Shown in pieces: positions 7,220-15,688 of a DNA stretch of 64,000 nt. Both the position numbers and the translations under genes were made by a program. Each line of letters begins with the position of its first letter. Positions within the stretch are counted from its first letter, which is position 1. The notes beneath the pieces were generated by a model. The model made no database searches, was not told the origin of the DNA, and worked only from the letters and a program-made list of their open reading frames with translations. This stretch comes from Vulcanimicrobiota bacterium (lineage in GTDB: Bacteria > Vulcanimicrobiota > Vulcanimicrobiia > Vulcanimicrobiales > Vulcanimicrobiaceae): assembly GCA_003161435.1 (NCBI GenBank), contig PMOS01000007.1, positions 41,077-105,076 of the forward strand, in the 5' to 3' direction.

Positions 7220-7417
7220 CTACGACGCCGTGGAAGCATCCAATGTGGAACCGCGTTGGATGCGCCAGCCGTCGCTGGCCGCCGCGGAGATCGCGGCTTC
7301 GAGTGCTTCCGCTTTGGTCAGAAGGCACGAACACGAGTGCACGTCATCTCCCGCGCAGCCACGCTCATCGTGGCGTTCTAGGTTGTGGTAGCACGTGCAA
7401 AGGACCAAGTACTGCAT
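7220..7417 (-). CDS. Small cysteine-rich hypothetical protein
   Basis: 65 aa from ATG at 7417, with GGAAAG upstream. Five cysteines cluster in residues 7-32 (CTCYHN, GCAG, CSC) beside several histidines, a pattern compatible with metal binding. The second half (KAEALEAAISAAASDGWRIQRG) is helical. No family recognised. It is convergent with the enoyl-CoA hydratase and ends 31 bp after it. Confidence 0.45.
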   Translation of the reverse strand: MQYLVLCTCYHNLERHDERGCAGDDVHSCSCLLTKAEALEAAISAAASDGWRIQRGSTLDASTAS

Positions 7418-7469
7418 GGTTCGCCCACTTTCCGATCCATCTATTCTAGCACGAATCAGTACGGCAACG

Positions 7470-8267
7470 TCACGCAACCTTTACCACGAGGGCCGCGACG
7501 TCATCGTGGAGCTGTTGCGCCGCGTATTCGTACGCGTGCAAGGTAACCGCTTCAGCCTGGCGTTCTGCTTCCCATCCGCGGCTCCGCTCGATCACCGGCA
7601 CGAGCGCGTCTGGACCCAGGAATTCCAGTGCGGCGTTGCGCGCTTCGGAAAAGCCGTCGGTGACCGCTGCAACGATGCTCCCCGGAGCGAGGGCCACAAC
7701 GCGGTGGTCGAACGCCGAATCGTCATCCATGAGTCCGATGATCGGGCCGGTTGCGGCTAGCGGTTTCGTCCCGTCGCGCGCGATGATGTATGCCGCCTCG
7801 TGGCCCGCAGAGACGTACTGCATGCTTCTTCGATCCGCGTCGACGATCGCGAAGAACACCGTCGCGAAGAACTCCTCGTCTCCTTCGAACGCGCTGTTCT
7901 CGATACACAGACGATTGAGCCTCCGAACGGACTGCCGGGCATCCAGTCCCTGCGAGGCGTAGGCGCGCAGCGCGTGCTTGGCGAGTCCAGCGTTTGTCGC
8001 CGCCCGTATCCCGTGACCGGTGATGTCGACGACCGCGAGTGAGGTGCAGCCGTCGCCGTAGCGGAAGACGTCGACCATGTCGCCGCCGTAGCGAAACTCC
8101 GTCGTGGCACTGCGGTATGCGCGGCCGATATCAAGACCCGGCAAGCGCCGCACCGGGGGTCCGTAGATCGCCTCGACGATGTGCCGCATCTCCATCTGCA
8201 GAGCGTTTTCTGCGGCGTCCGTGCCGCCTCGCGCGGCTGCCCGGTGCTCCCGGAGCACGAACGTCAT
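7470..8267 (-). CDS. SpoIIE-type PP2C serine phosphatase
   Basis: 265 aa. The metal-binding phosphatase motifs are in order: GGDMVDVF, DITGHGIRAA, SAGHEAAYI, VTDGFSEARN and DDVAALVVKV. Such enzymes usually dephosphorylate anti-sigma-factor antagonists. I chose the ATG at 8267 because it overlaps the stop of the upstream Crp-type gene as ATGA; a longer start at 8312 would overlap by 49 bp. No sensor domain precedes the phosphatase, so input probably comes through transcription or a partner. No anti-sigma factor or antagonist gene lies nearby. Confidence 0.92.
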   Translation of the reverse strand: MTFVLREHRAAARGGTDAAENALQMEMRHIVEAIYGPPVRRLPGLDIGRAYRSATTEFRYGGDMVDVFRYGDGCTSLAVVDITGHGIRAATNAGLAKHALRAYASQGLDARQSVRRLNRLCIENSAFEGDEEFFATVFFAIVDADRRSMQYVSAGHEAAYIIARDGTKPLAATGPIIGLMDDDSAFDHRVVALAPGSIVAAVTDGFSEARNAALEFLGPDALVPVIERSRGWEAERQAEAVTLHAYEYAAQQLHDDVAALVVKVA

Positions 8268-8971
8268 CCGAGGAGTGCGATCGCGAACGCGTGCTTGCAC
8301 GCTGCGTAGCATTCACAGGCGGTGGCGTTGAGCAGATCGGCGTCCAACACGGTGACGCGGCCGCGGCGGTACGTGATCGCACCTATCTTCTGCAACGCGT
8401 CAGCCGCCTCGGAGACGCCGGCCCTTCGAATGCCCAGCATGATCGACAGAAAGTCGTGCGTGAGCGTAAAATTCGTGCTGCCGACGCGGTCGGCCGTCAT
8501 CGAGAGCCACCGCGCGCAACGCTGCAGAACGGCGTGCTTCGTATTGCAAGCAGTGAACTGCTGGGCGGTGAACAGCGAGGCTTGTACATTGCGGCGCATC
8601 AGGCGCGCGAACGCCACGCTGGTTCCCATCCGGTGATCGAAGCACTCGATCGACATGCGCAGCACCGTGCCGCGGACTTGGCAGAACGCGGTACGTCGCG
8701 AGAACGACGAATTCAGCGCGGCATCCGTTTCGACGAAACCTTCACTCCCGGTCGTGCCGACTTCGACGGTATCGCCGTTCTCGAGCGTGGCGACGACCGA
8801 CAATACCGCGTCGACCGGAAAGTCGACGTGGCTCATCACCGAGCCGACCGACTGCGTGAATTGGTGCGCGGCAAGCTCCACCGTTTGAAGCTCGGCTCTG
8901 AGATCCGCGAGATCTTCTTGCGGCAGCGCATCCAACAGGCGGTTTCCGGTGAGGTACGCGGTCGAGTTCAC
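8264..8971 (-). CDS. Crp/Fnr family transcriptional regulator
   Basis: 235 aa, GTG start. Residues about 10-130 form a cyclic-nucleotide-binding-like beta roll (VDFPVDAVLSVVATLENGDTV, TGSEGF). Residues 160-215 form the winged helix (TLTHDFLSIMLGIRRAGVSEAADAL). The classic cAMP-binding arginine motif is not obvious, so the ligand is unknown; many members of this subgroup bind none. C-terminal cysteines (ATACECYAACKH) could be redox-active or bind metal, but this is speculative. It is coupled to the downstream phosphatase by ATGA and preceded by a 22-codon frame ending in GTGA. Confidence 0.9.
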   Translation of the reverse strand: MNSTAYLTGNRLLDALPQEDLADLRAELQTVELAAHQFTQSVGSVMSHVDFPVDAVLSVVATLENGDTVEVGTTGSEGFVETDAALNSSFSRRTAFCQVRGTVLRMSIECFDHRMGTSVAFARLMRRNVQASLFTAQQFTACNTKHAVLQRCARWLSMTADRVGSTNFTLTHDFLSIMLGIRRAGVSEAADALQKIGAITYRRGRVTVLDADLLNATACECYAACKHAFAIALLG

Positions 8972-9036
8972 GCCGCCTCGACGTAAATGTCGGGGTCAGC
9001 GCCGAGCGCGAACCACGACGGGGAACGTGCGCCCAT
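8968..9036 (-). CDS. Possible 22-aa leader peptide upstream of the Crp-type gene
   Basis: ATG at 9036 follows a good GGAGGCGCC site. The frame encodes MGARSPSWFALGADPDIYVEAA, given here only as start MGARSP and end IYVEAA. It stops in a GTGA overlap with the start of the regulator gene. Such coupling suggests a translated leader that sets expression of the regulator and phosphatase pair. There is no homology evidence. Confidence 0.35.
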   Translation of the reverse strand: MGARSPSWFALGADPDIYVEAA

Positions 9037-9339
9037 GGCGCCTCCTTCGAGCCAACGGCGTGCGCACCGTAACGAGCGACCGGATGCCGGGCAAGCGGGC
9101 GGTGAAAGGGGCCGAGGCTCCGTGTACGGTTCCGTACGCAACGGCGCGCACCTGCGGCAGCATGTCAGCCGCGATCCCCATCTCCGGGTGCGTCGAGCGG
9201 GCCTCGTGGAGCGTCTCGAACGCCGCCGAATCGGGGCCCTCGAGCCGGCCGGACGAGCGAATCGGCCAGACCCTTTAACGCCAAGCGAGCGCCCGAGAGC
9301 ACAGGCGCGAAATCCGACGCGTGTTTTCGCTGAGGCGGA
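9037..9339. other. Intergenic stretch with no supported gene
   Basis: About 300 bp between the Crp-type operon and the PII-like gene. It should hold the promoter of the Crp/phosphatase operon and the end of the metal-cluster transcript. I see no convincing terminator, repeat or RNA; an open frame at 8996-9181 has no usable start or homology. Confidence 0.5.
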
Positions 9340-9669
9340 TCAGCCGCGCGGGGTCATGGCCCCCCGGAGCTCGGGGACGAAGTACTCGCCGCGCACGACC
9401 TGGACGTCGGTGATCAGCACGACGCCCGAGCGCTGGTTGAGCATCGGCAGCAGGTGGTCGAGGATCGGGTCGATGTGGTCGCGCGTGACGACCGTGACGA
9501 GCAGGATGATGTCGCCCTCACGCATCCCGTGGTGGCCGAAGCCCGTAACGTCGGGGATCACCGTGTAGCCGGTCGAGCGCTGGTCCAACACCGCCCGCAC
9601 CGCCGGCAACTGATCGCGCTCGACGACGATCTCGAGCCGCTTCATCGTGTTGAGAATCCGGCGCCGCAT
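9340..9669 (-). CDS. PII-like (GlnB-fold) regulatory protein
   Basis: 109 aa; translation may begin at residue 9 (MKRLEIVVERDQ). The pattern KRLEIVVERDQLPAVRAVL, then TGYTVIPDVTGFGHHG, then GDIILLVTVVT...VLITDVQVVRGEYF is that of PII-like trimers. The T-loop tyrosine region of true GlnB is not conserved, so it is not a standard nitrogen regulator. PII-like proteins next to metal transporters are known as a distinct group (PII-NG type). Here it closes a cluster with two NicO/RcnA-like transporters, which suggests metal-linked or transporter-linked control. Confidence 0.8.
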   Translation of the reverse strand: MRRRILNTMKRLEIVVERDQLPAVRAVLDQRSTGYTVIPDVTGFGHHGMREGDIILLVTVVTRDHIDPILDHLLPMLNQRSGVVLITDVQVVRGEYFVPELRGAMTPRG

Positions 9670-9715
9670 GCGGGGTCATTCGCAGTCCGCCGTCAGATTC
9701 CGCGTGGCGCGAACG

Positions 9716-11065
9716 CTATAGCGCTGCCAGTTTGGCCCGCGCATCGTCGGCATAGAACGGGTGGAACTGCGGGTTGAGGGCCAACGCGCCGGCCAGCCGA
9801 TCTTTTGCCACGACGCGGTCGCCGAAGTGGAGGGCGACGACCCCGGCATGGTATTGCAAGAGCGAGTTTTCCGTATCGTAGCGGAGGGCTTTGGCGCTGC
9901 GAATACGCGCTTCGTTCCAGCGCCCGTCCATCGCCGCGGCCCAGGCCAGGGTGTCTTCGGTGAAGATGTCGTCGCGCACGTTCAGTTCGCGCTGCGCGAT
10001 CGCGTACGCGTCGTCCAAATGCTCGCCGTGCTCGGAGTAGTAAATCGCCAATAGCCGGTCGGAGATGTGTTGCGCGTTGCCGATTCGCTCGACGGTCTGG
10101 ATCAGGTCGTCGGTCTGCGCCGCCGCGCTCGCGTCGCCGAGCGCGCGCTGCGCATCGACCTCGTAGCCGAGGACCTCGGGGTAGGGGACGACGGCCGCCG
10201 AGGCCTTCGCCGCGTCGAGACATTCCTGCCAGCGGTGCAGCGCGCAGTCGACGCGCGCCAGCATCCGGTTCGCCTCGGAGTAGTTCGGGAACACCGCGAG
10301 CGCGCGCCGTTCGTCGGCGATGGCCGCGTCGTTGTCGCCCGCCTCGAAGGCGAGCTCGCCGTCACGAAAGTAGAACCAGGCTCGCTGCTGCGCCGGAGCG
10401 TCGAACTGGGCGTTGCCGTAGGCCGTCACTCGCTCGAAGCGCTCCCGCGCGCGGGCAAGGTGGCCGGTCAGCTCGTCGTACCGCACGATCAGCGTGTCGG
10501 CGGGCACCGTCTCGTCCGCGTTGGCAGCTGTGCGCGAACGCCGGCTGAGATCGTCGACGGTGACCTTCGCTTGCCCGTATCGGCCGAGCTCGAGATCGAC
10601 CGACGCCTCGCGAATCTGCATCGCGGCGTCGTTCGGGTCGTAGGTTTCGATGTGGCGAGTGACCGCCAGCGCCTCCTTGAAACGGTGGAGGGCGACCAGC
10701 GCGGAGCCGAGCGCGACCTCGGCGGATGCGTTGCCGTAGCGTTGCGCCCGCAGCGATGCTTCGGCCTCGTGCCCGGCGCGAGTCACGTCGCCGATATCAC
10801 CGCGTTCGCGGAAGCGCTGCAGATACAGCGCCGAAAGCGTACTCGGGCTGAGCATATCGCCGCGGTGGTGTTCGCGGACGGCCTTCTCCCAGAAAGCGAT
10901 CGTTTTGTCGCGTTCGAGGTAGTCGGCGTTCACCGGCGCCGGCGACGGCAACGCCGCAGCGCGCGCGGCGACGACGCTCCCGTGGACGTACCACGGCCAC
11001 GCGACGATCGCTCCCAGAGCGACCGCCACGATGACCCAGATGACCGCCTTCTCGAGTCGAATCAT
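9716..11065 (-). CDS. Membrane-anchored TPR protein
   Basis: 449 aa. One N-terminal transmembrane anchor (residues 8-28) is followed by an extracytoplasmic array of TPR-like helices (motifs such as NASAEVALGSALVALHRFKEAL, FRDGELAFEAGDNDAAIADERRAL and LLQYHAGVVALHFGDRVVAKDRL, each under 25 residues and cited as repeat cores). TPR arrays usually act as assembly scaffolds. The gene lies 12 bp downstream of the DUF4331 lipoprotein and is probably in the same transcript as the metal transporters. It may bring secreted DUF4331 proteins and the membrane transporters together. Confidence 0.88.
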   Translation of the reverse strand: MIRLEKAVIWVIVAVALGAIVAWPWYVHGSVVAARAAALPSPAPVNADYLERDKTIAFWEKAVREHHRGDMLSPSTLSALYLQRFRERGDIGDVTRAGHEAEASLRAQRYGNASAEVALGSALVALHRFKEALAVTRHIETYDPNDAAMQIREASVDLELGRYGQAKVTVDDLSRRSRTAANADETVPADTLIVRYDELTGHLARARERFERVTAYGNAQFDAPAQQRAWFYFRDGELAFEAGDNDAAIADERRALAVFPNYSEANRMLARVDCALHRWQECLDAAKASAAVVPYPEVLGYEVDAQRALGDASAAAQTDDLIQTVERIGNAQHISDRLLAIYYSEHGEHLDDAYAIAQRELNVRDDIFTEDTLAWAAAMDGRWNEARIRSAKALRYDTENSLLQYHAGVVALHFGDRVVAKDRLAGALALNPQFHPFYADDARAKLAAL

Positions 11066-11077
11066 CCTGTCGAAGAC

Positions 11078-11713
11078 CTAGTGGGGACCTGCCAGGTACG
11101 GGAAAGAGACGGTCTTCATCTGCGTTGGATTCTGTGCGACGTTTTCCACGCTTATGCAGTTGTTCTCTTGACCGTCGTCCGCCAGCACGCCCAGCTTGCT
11201 GAGGGTGTTGCCGAACAGCGCGCCGAGATCGATATCGATCACGTCGTCGTTCGGGTCGCGGCCGCCGAACTTGCCGCCGGTTGCGCCGCCTGTTTCGACG
11301 CCGAGGTACGATGCGTTGTCGGCCGTGTCGGCGAGGTTGACGGCGATCTCGTTCGGATAGAGGATCGTCTGCAGCGTCGCGCCGTAGTCCGTGCCGCCCT
11401 TCGGCGGCCGCACCGTGTCTTCGGTCGACTTGATCTCGGCGAAGAGCGGATCGGCCGGCGCTCCGGCGTACGGTTCGACCGCGTTGGTCGTCTTGTGGTC
11501 GTTGAAGTTCTCGAGTGCTTCTTTGACGGCGGGGCGGGAAAGCAACTCGATCTGTACGTAGGACGCGGTGCTGGTCGGCGGGTTCCCCGGCTGCGGCGTT
11601 GCGAAGGCGCTGCCGGTATTGAATCGCGGTGCCGACGTGGATGCGCCGTTGCAGCCGGCGAGACCTAAGCTTATTGCGCCGAGCGCGGTCAGGACGAAAA
11701 GAGTGTTCTTCAT
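11078..11713 (-). CDS. DUF4331-type lipoprotein
   Basis: 211 aa. The signal peptide ends in a lipobox, GLAGC (residues 17-21), so Cys21 should be lipidated. The remainder resembles the C-terminal part of DUF4331 proteins (LFAEIKSTEDTVRPPKGG, YPNEIAVNLADTADN, GGRDPNDDVIDIDLG). The molecular role of DUF4331 is unknown. It follows another DUF4331 gene by 12 bp, as if a longer two-domain protein had become two genes. It is part of the 15,046-9,340 cluster. Confidence 0.82.
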   Translation of the reverse strand: MKNTLFVLTALGAISLGLAGCNGASTSAPRFNTGSAFATPQPGNPPTSTASYVQIELLSRPAVKEALENFNDHKTTNAVEPYAGAPADPLFAEIKSTEDTVRPPKGGTDYGATLQTILYPNEIAVNLADTADNASYLGVETGGATGGKFGGRDPNDDVIDIDLGALFGNTLSKLGVLADDGQENNCISVENVAQNPTQMKTVSFPYLAGPH

Positions 11714-11725
11714 CTGCGGTGGCCC

Positions 11726-12619
11726 CTATGACCCGGTCGACGAGTTCGACGTCGCCCACACGTGGATGTTCGAGCTGGTATAGCCGGTGGTGAGCATCGA
11801 GCGCGGTACTTCGACGACGAACGACAGCACGTTGAAACCACCGGCAAGGTCGGCGAGGGTGTTCATCGACGCGTTCGTGCTGCACGCGTAGTTGCCGAGC
11901 GCCGAACCTGCGCCGGCGGTCGTGCCGGCTGGGAAGCCGTTGAAGCTCGGATGAGCGGGGTTCGCCGTCTTGTCGTAGGCCGGCGCGAAGCTCGCCGGCA
12001 CGCCGACGTTGTCGCCGTTGAACAGCGGACCCGCCGTCTCCGGACCGGGATCGGCTTGCGAACTGTGCGTGGCCCAGTTGCGGTCGCCGAGGAACGTGAA
12101 GAACGCGAAGAGATCGAAGTAGAACGGGTCCGCCCGCGGTCCCGCAAAGACTTTCACGCCGTTGTTGAGCTGCGTGGCGGTGTTGTAGCTGAACGACCCG
12201 CTCACGGGGACGAACGTGTTCGAGGTGCCGACCTCGTTCGGCTTCGCCGGCCCGTACATGGTGATCGTCTGGGTCGCGCCCGTTCCGGTCACGCCGAATT
12301 GCATGACCTGGTCTTCGGGCGACGTCGCACCGTGCGAGATCTTGAACTGCCACATCAGCGTCGGATCGAAAAACCTCGCGGTGCCCATCCCCGCCGGGAT
12401 CAGCGGCGAGACGTTCATCGCGAACACGACGTTGGCCGCGTTGGACGGCGAGGGGAAGACGTACACGTCGGTGATGTCGGCCCAGGTGTTGGAGCGGTTG
12501 GCCAGGTTGAACGTGTCTTGGTGGTCGGAGCCGCGCACCGGATGCGTCGTGTAGAGCAGCGCTGCCGCCGCAACCGCGACGACCGCCGCCAGCGGCGCAA
12601 TAATTCGCCGAGCGTTCAT
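11726..12619 (-). CDS. DUF4331 family secreted protein
   Basis: 297 aa. An N-terminal signal or anchor (residues 5-25) is followed by the DUF4331 opening SDHQDTFNLANR and DITDVYVFPSPSN. The beta-rich body carries PLIPAGMGTARFFDP and a conserved C-terminal VVEVPRSML. It should be outside the cytoplasmic membrane. Function is unknown; genes of this family often accompany TPR proteins and HupE/NicO-like transporters, as here. It lies 34 bp downstream of the NicO-like gene. Confidence 0.85.
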   Translation of the reverse strand: MNARRIIAPLAAVVAVAAAALLYTTHPVRGSDHQDTFNLANRSNTWADITDVYVFPSPSNAANVVFAMNVSPLIPAGMGTARFFDPTLMWQFKISHGATSPEDQVMQFGVTGTGATQTITMYGPAKPNEVGTSNTFVPVSGSFSYNTATQLNNGVKVFAGPRADPFYFDLFAFFTFLGDRNWATHSSQADPGPETAGPLFNGDNVGVPASFAPAYDKTANPAHPSFNGFPAGTTAGAGSALGNYACSTNASMNTLADLAGGFNVLSFVVEVPRSMLTTGYTSSNIHVWATSNSSTGS

Positions 12620-12653
12620 GCAGTAGGACCTCTCGAGGAGGGAGAGCGTGATG

Positions 12654-13466
12654 TCATGGATGTTCTCCTAGGGTGGCCGCCGCTGCCGGCGGCGCATCGG
12701 TGGCGGAGCGTCGCGTACGCACGAAGACGTAGGCGAACACGAGGACGAGCGAGGTGACCAGAACGGCGCTCACTGCGAGATCGCTGAGCGGCGACCGCCA
12801 CCCGAAAAGCTGCGCCATCTCATAAACGGCGACGACGACCGCTAGGATTGTGACCGACGCAATCCAGACGCGCATCAGCGCCGGCAGACGGTTCGAGCGG
12901 TACGAGATGAGGCGGTGGACGAGCACCGAGTCCAGCGTGTCGGTGCAGATCATCCCAGCCGAGAACATCGCGCCCACCACGAGCGCGCCGGCGACGCCGG
13001 CGTCGGCGCCGAACGCGACCGCGTACGCCGCGATTTGACTGGACGTCTCGAAACCGAAGCCGAACAGTAGCCCGATCGGGATCGCGACCAGCGCGCTGGA
13101 GCCCTCGCGCAGGCGTCTGGGCAAGAGCCGCGTCTTGGCGCCCGCCACGCGGCTGTCGCCGCGGCGCAGCGCGTGCACGTTCATGGCGGCGACGAACAGC
13201 AGGACGACGATCGAGATCCAGGTCCCGATCGTCTCGATCAGCGCGCCGTGCGCCACGAAGTGCGCGCCGAGCAGCCCGACCAGCACCGAGATCGCCAGCA
13301 CCATCACCGTATGGCCGCCGGCAAAGAACGTCCCGACGAAGCGGCTGAGCAGCGGCGTCTTGACGTAGGCATTGCGGGTGACGTTGTCGATCGCCGCCAG
13401 GTGGTCGGGATCGGCGCCGTGCCGCATCCCGAGGACGAATACCGTGAACGCGCCCGGGCCGATCAT
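12654..13466 (-). CDS. NicO/HoxN-type nickel-cobalt transporter
   Basis: 270 aa, with about seven hydrophobic segments. The first helix holds the family signature RHGADPDHLAAIDN (HX4DH), which binds Ni2+ or Co2+ in this family. A second signature, LLFGFGFETSSQIAA, lies near residue 125. The start overlaps the stop of the upstream RcnA-like gene (ATGA), so both transporters are probably made together. Direction and metal cannot be decided from sequence. No nickel enzyme is encoded in the window. Confidence 0.9.
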   Translation of the reverse strand: MIGPGAFTVFVLGMRHGADPDHLAAIDNVTRNAYVKTPLLSRFVGTFFAGGHTVMVLAISVLVGLLGAHFVAHGALIETIGTWISIVVLLFVAAMNVHALRRGDSRVAGAKTRLLPRRLREGSSALVAIPIGLLFGFGFETSSQIAAYAVAFGADAGVAGALVVGAMFSAGMICTDTLDSVLVHRLISYRSNRLPALMRVWIASVTILAVVVAVYEMAQLFGWRSPLSDLAVSAVLVTSLVLVFAYVFVRTRRSATDAPPAAAATLGEHP

Positions 13467-15046
13467 GCTTGCGCGCCGGACGGCACGGCGTGCCGGTGCC
13501 AAGCGAACGCATGCCCGATGACGGCGGCGAGGATGAGCGCCGCGACCAGCGGGACCGGAACGGCCAGGCCTTGGGCGGCGAACCCTTGACCGACCATGAC
13601 CGCGCCGACGGTCGCGATGACGAGCGCGGTGACCAGCGGCGCCCACCGCGCGGCGCGATCGAAACGCGGTCGCGAAACCAGCCACGCGGCGCTGCGGACG
13701 ACCGCGATTCCGAGTACCGTCAGGACGGCGGCCAGCCCGATGCTGAACGCGACGATCAAGACCATGCCGTACCCGACGCGGTGCAGCCCGATCGCTGCGA
13801 GCAACACGACCAACGCGGCCGGACACGGCGCGACGTTGCCGCTCGCCGCCGCGAGCACGGCGCTGCGAAACGTCAGCGGCGCGGTACCCGGAATGGCGTG
13901 TTCGCGCGCGTGGGAGGCGTCGTCGAGCGCGGCATGATCGGCCACCTCGTCGTGATGGTGGTGGTGCTCGCCGCTTGCGTGCACGTGATCGTGATCGTGC
14001 GGATGAGCGTGCGCGTGCGCGTGCGCGTGGACGTGCGCGAACGGCAGCCGGACGCGGACCTCGCGCGCGACGGCGCGCGCACCGAGCACCGTCACCAGCA
14101 CGCCCGACGCCAGCGTGATCCAGGGATAGATTTGTTCCGGAACGATCCAACGCGCGGCCAACAGCAGCACGGCGCCGAGCGCGAGCACGCCGGCGGTGTG
14201 CGCCACGGTCAGCGCGGTCGCCAGGATCACCGCTTGGCGCGGCGTCGCGCGAGCGCCGACGAGCGAGACGGCGAGCAGCGTCTTCCCGTGTCCGGGCTCG
14301 AGCGCGTGCAGCGCGCCCAGCGCGATCGCGAGCAGCAGCGCGCCCAGCACGATCAAGGGATCGCTCGCGCCTTTGGCGAGCACGTCGGAGAGTGCGTTCG
14401 AACGCGCCAGCGCCGTCGAGCTGCTCCCGTCGTCGGCCGACACGTCCGCGGCCGACGAATCGACCGCGAGGCGTCCGGCCGCGTCGACGTCGGCGACCAG
14501 CCCGGTCCGCGAACGCGGCGATCCGATCAGCGCGCTCGGATATACGCGCAGCTCGTCGGTCGGCTCGCGCATCGTGCCGGCGACGACGTCCTTCCAGCCC
14601 AGCCTTCCGGGCTCGGTGGCGTCACGGTAGGTGGTGCGGTGTGGACCCGGCCCGAGCGCGGCGACGTAGGCTGCGCTGAGATAGAGCGTGGGCAGACCGC
14701 CGGCGCCCGGTCGCGTGCGGACCGTCGAACCGGCGGGCGTCAAGCTGACCGCACGGCCGTCGACGATCAAGTCGAGCTGCGGCGCGATCGCTCGCGCGTG
14801 ATCGTCGGCCCAACCGGCGAGGGCCGCCTGTGACGGCGTGCCATGCGGATCCAAGGAGCGGTCGAGCGCGAAGGTCGGTATCTCGGCCATGTCGAGCACG
14901 TAGCGCACGTGCAAGGTCCCGCGCTCGAAGCTCAGCCGCGAGAGGTGGTTGACCGTAAAGTTGCCCAATGGATGCGCGGCCGACGCACTCGCCGTAGCGA
15001 GCACGATTGCCGCGACCGTTCCGGCTATCCGGAAGAGACGACGCAT
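13463..15046 (-). CDS. RcnA/NicO-like metal transporter with an N-terminal extracytoplasmic domain
   Basis: 527 aa. A signal peptide (residues 1-26, cleavage after ASA) precedes an extracytoplasmic domain to about residue 220 that begins AHPLGNFTVNH. The membrane part carries ALGALHALEPGHGKT and AHTAGVLALG. A cytoplasmic loop is very rich in histidine (alternating HAHAH, then HPHDHDHVH and HHHHHDE) and is followed by ASGNVAPCPAALVVLLAAIG. RcnA-type proteins export Ni2+ and Co2+, and the His loop is typical of that group. It is the first gene of the metal cluster; ATG at 15046 follows GAGGGTCC. Confidence 0.88.
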   Translation of the reverse strand: MRRLFRIAGTVAAIVLATASASAAHPLGNFTVNHLSRLSFERGTLHVRYVLDMAEIPTFALDRSLDPHGTPSQAALAGWADDHARAIAPQLDLIVDGRAVSLTPAGSTVRTRPGAGGLPTLYLSAAYVAALGPGPHRTTYRDATEPGRLGWKDVVAGTMREPTDELRVYPSALIGSPRSRTGLVADVDAAGRLAVDSSAADVSADDGSSSTALARSNALSDVLAKGASDPLIVLGALLLAIALGALHALEPGHGKTLLAVSLVGARATPRQAVILATALTVAHTAGVLALGAVLLLAARWIVPEQIYPWITLASGVLVTVLGARAVAREVRVRLPFAHVHAHAHAHAHPHDHDHVHASGEHHHHHDEVADHAALDDASHAREHAIPGTAPLTFRSAVLAAASGNVAPCPAALVVLLAAIGLHRVGYGMVLIVAFSIGLAAVLTVLGIAVVRSAAWLVSRPRFDRAARWAPLVTALVIATVGAVMVGQGFAAQGLAVPVPLVAALILAAVIGHAFAWHRHAVPSGAQA

Positions 15047-15201
15047 AGGACCCTCGAGCCAAGGATGACGCTTCGGCGTTCGGCTTGCCCGCAGAACGGG
15101 CCGAACCGTCACGCGGATTGGCCTCGTCTGCCCAGTCGGAATGCCGCCGTCGCCGGAAGAGCGCCCGCTTGGCCGCCGCTTATCGTGCGCGGCGTGGACG
15201 A

Positions 15202-15651
15202 TCAAAAGGTGCGGCGCGTGTCGATCAAGATCGTCACCGGGCCGTCGTTGACCAGCGCGACGGCCATCTCGGCGCCGAAGCGGCCCGTTCCCACGGCCAG
15301 CCCGTCGGCGCGCAGGCCCGCCACGACCCGCTCGTAGAGCGCTTCGGCGCGCGCTCCGCGGGCGGCCGCGATGAACGAAGGGCGCCGCCCCTTGCGCACG
15401 TCGCCGAGCAGGGTGAATTGCGATACCGCCAAGACCGCGCCGCCGACCTCCGCCAAGGCCAGGTTCATCGCGCCCTGCGCATCGTCGAACACGCGCAACC
15501 CGGCGATCTTGTGCGCGAGCGCGTCGGCATCGGGTTCCCCGTCGTCGGCCGCGACCCCGATAAGAACGACGAAGCCACGCTCGATGGATGCAAGCTCCGC
15601 GCCGTCGACCGAAACGGACGCCTGCGTCACGCGCTGGACGACGGCTCGCAT
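15202..15651 (-). CDS. dtd: D-aminoacyl-tRNA deacylase
   Basis: 149 aa, standard DTD length. It hydrolyses D-aminoacyl-tRNA, and also Gly-tRNA(Ala), as a quality-control step. MRAVVQRVTQASVSVDG at the N-terminus, the SQFTLLGD motif near residue 78 and the NDGPVT motif near residue 136 are the family signatures. It stands alone, 37 bp from the alcohol dehydrogenase gene on the same strand. Confidence 0.96.
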   Translation of the reverse strand: MRAVVQRVTQASVSVDGAELASIERGFVVLIGVAADDGEPDADALAHKIAGLRVFDDAQGAMNLALAEVGGAVLAVSQFTLLGDVRKGRRPSFIAAARGARAEALYERVVAGLRADGLAVGTGRFGAEMAVALVNDGPVTILIDTRRTF

Positions 15652-15688
15652 CAGGCGGCCGCGGCGCGCTGCCGCCGCTGCGCGGGCG

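Noticed and set aside
8996..9181. Minus-strand open frame of 61 codons between the Crp-type and PII-like genes
   Set aside because: Arginine-rich C-terminal half, no ribosome-binding site and no recognisable domain; an in-frame stop lies just upstream. Treated as chance in GC-rich DNA.
13980..14040. Low-complexity GTGCGCGTGCGCGTGCG tract as a DNA repeat element
   Set aside because: It encodes the alternating His-Ala loop of the RcnA-like transporter, so protein function explains it.
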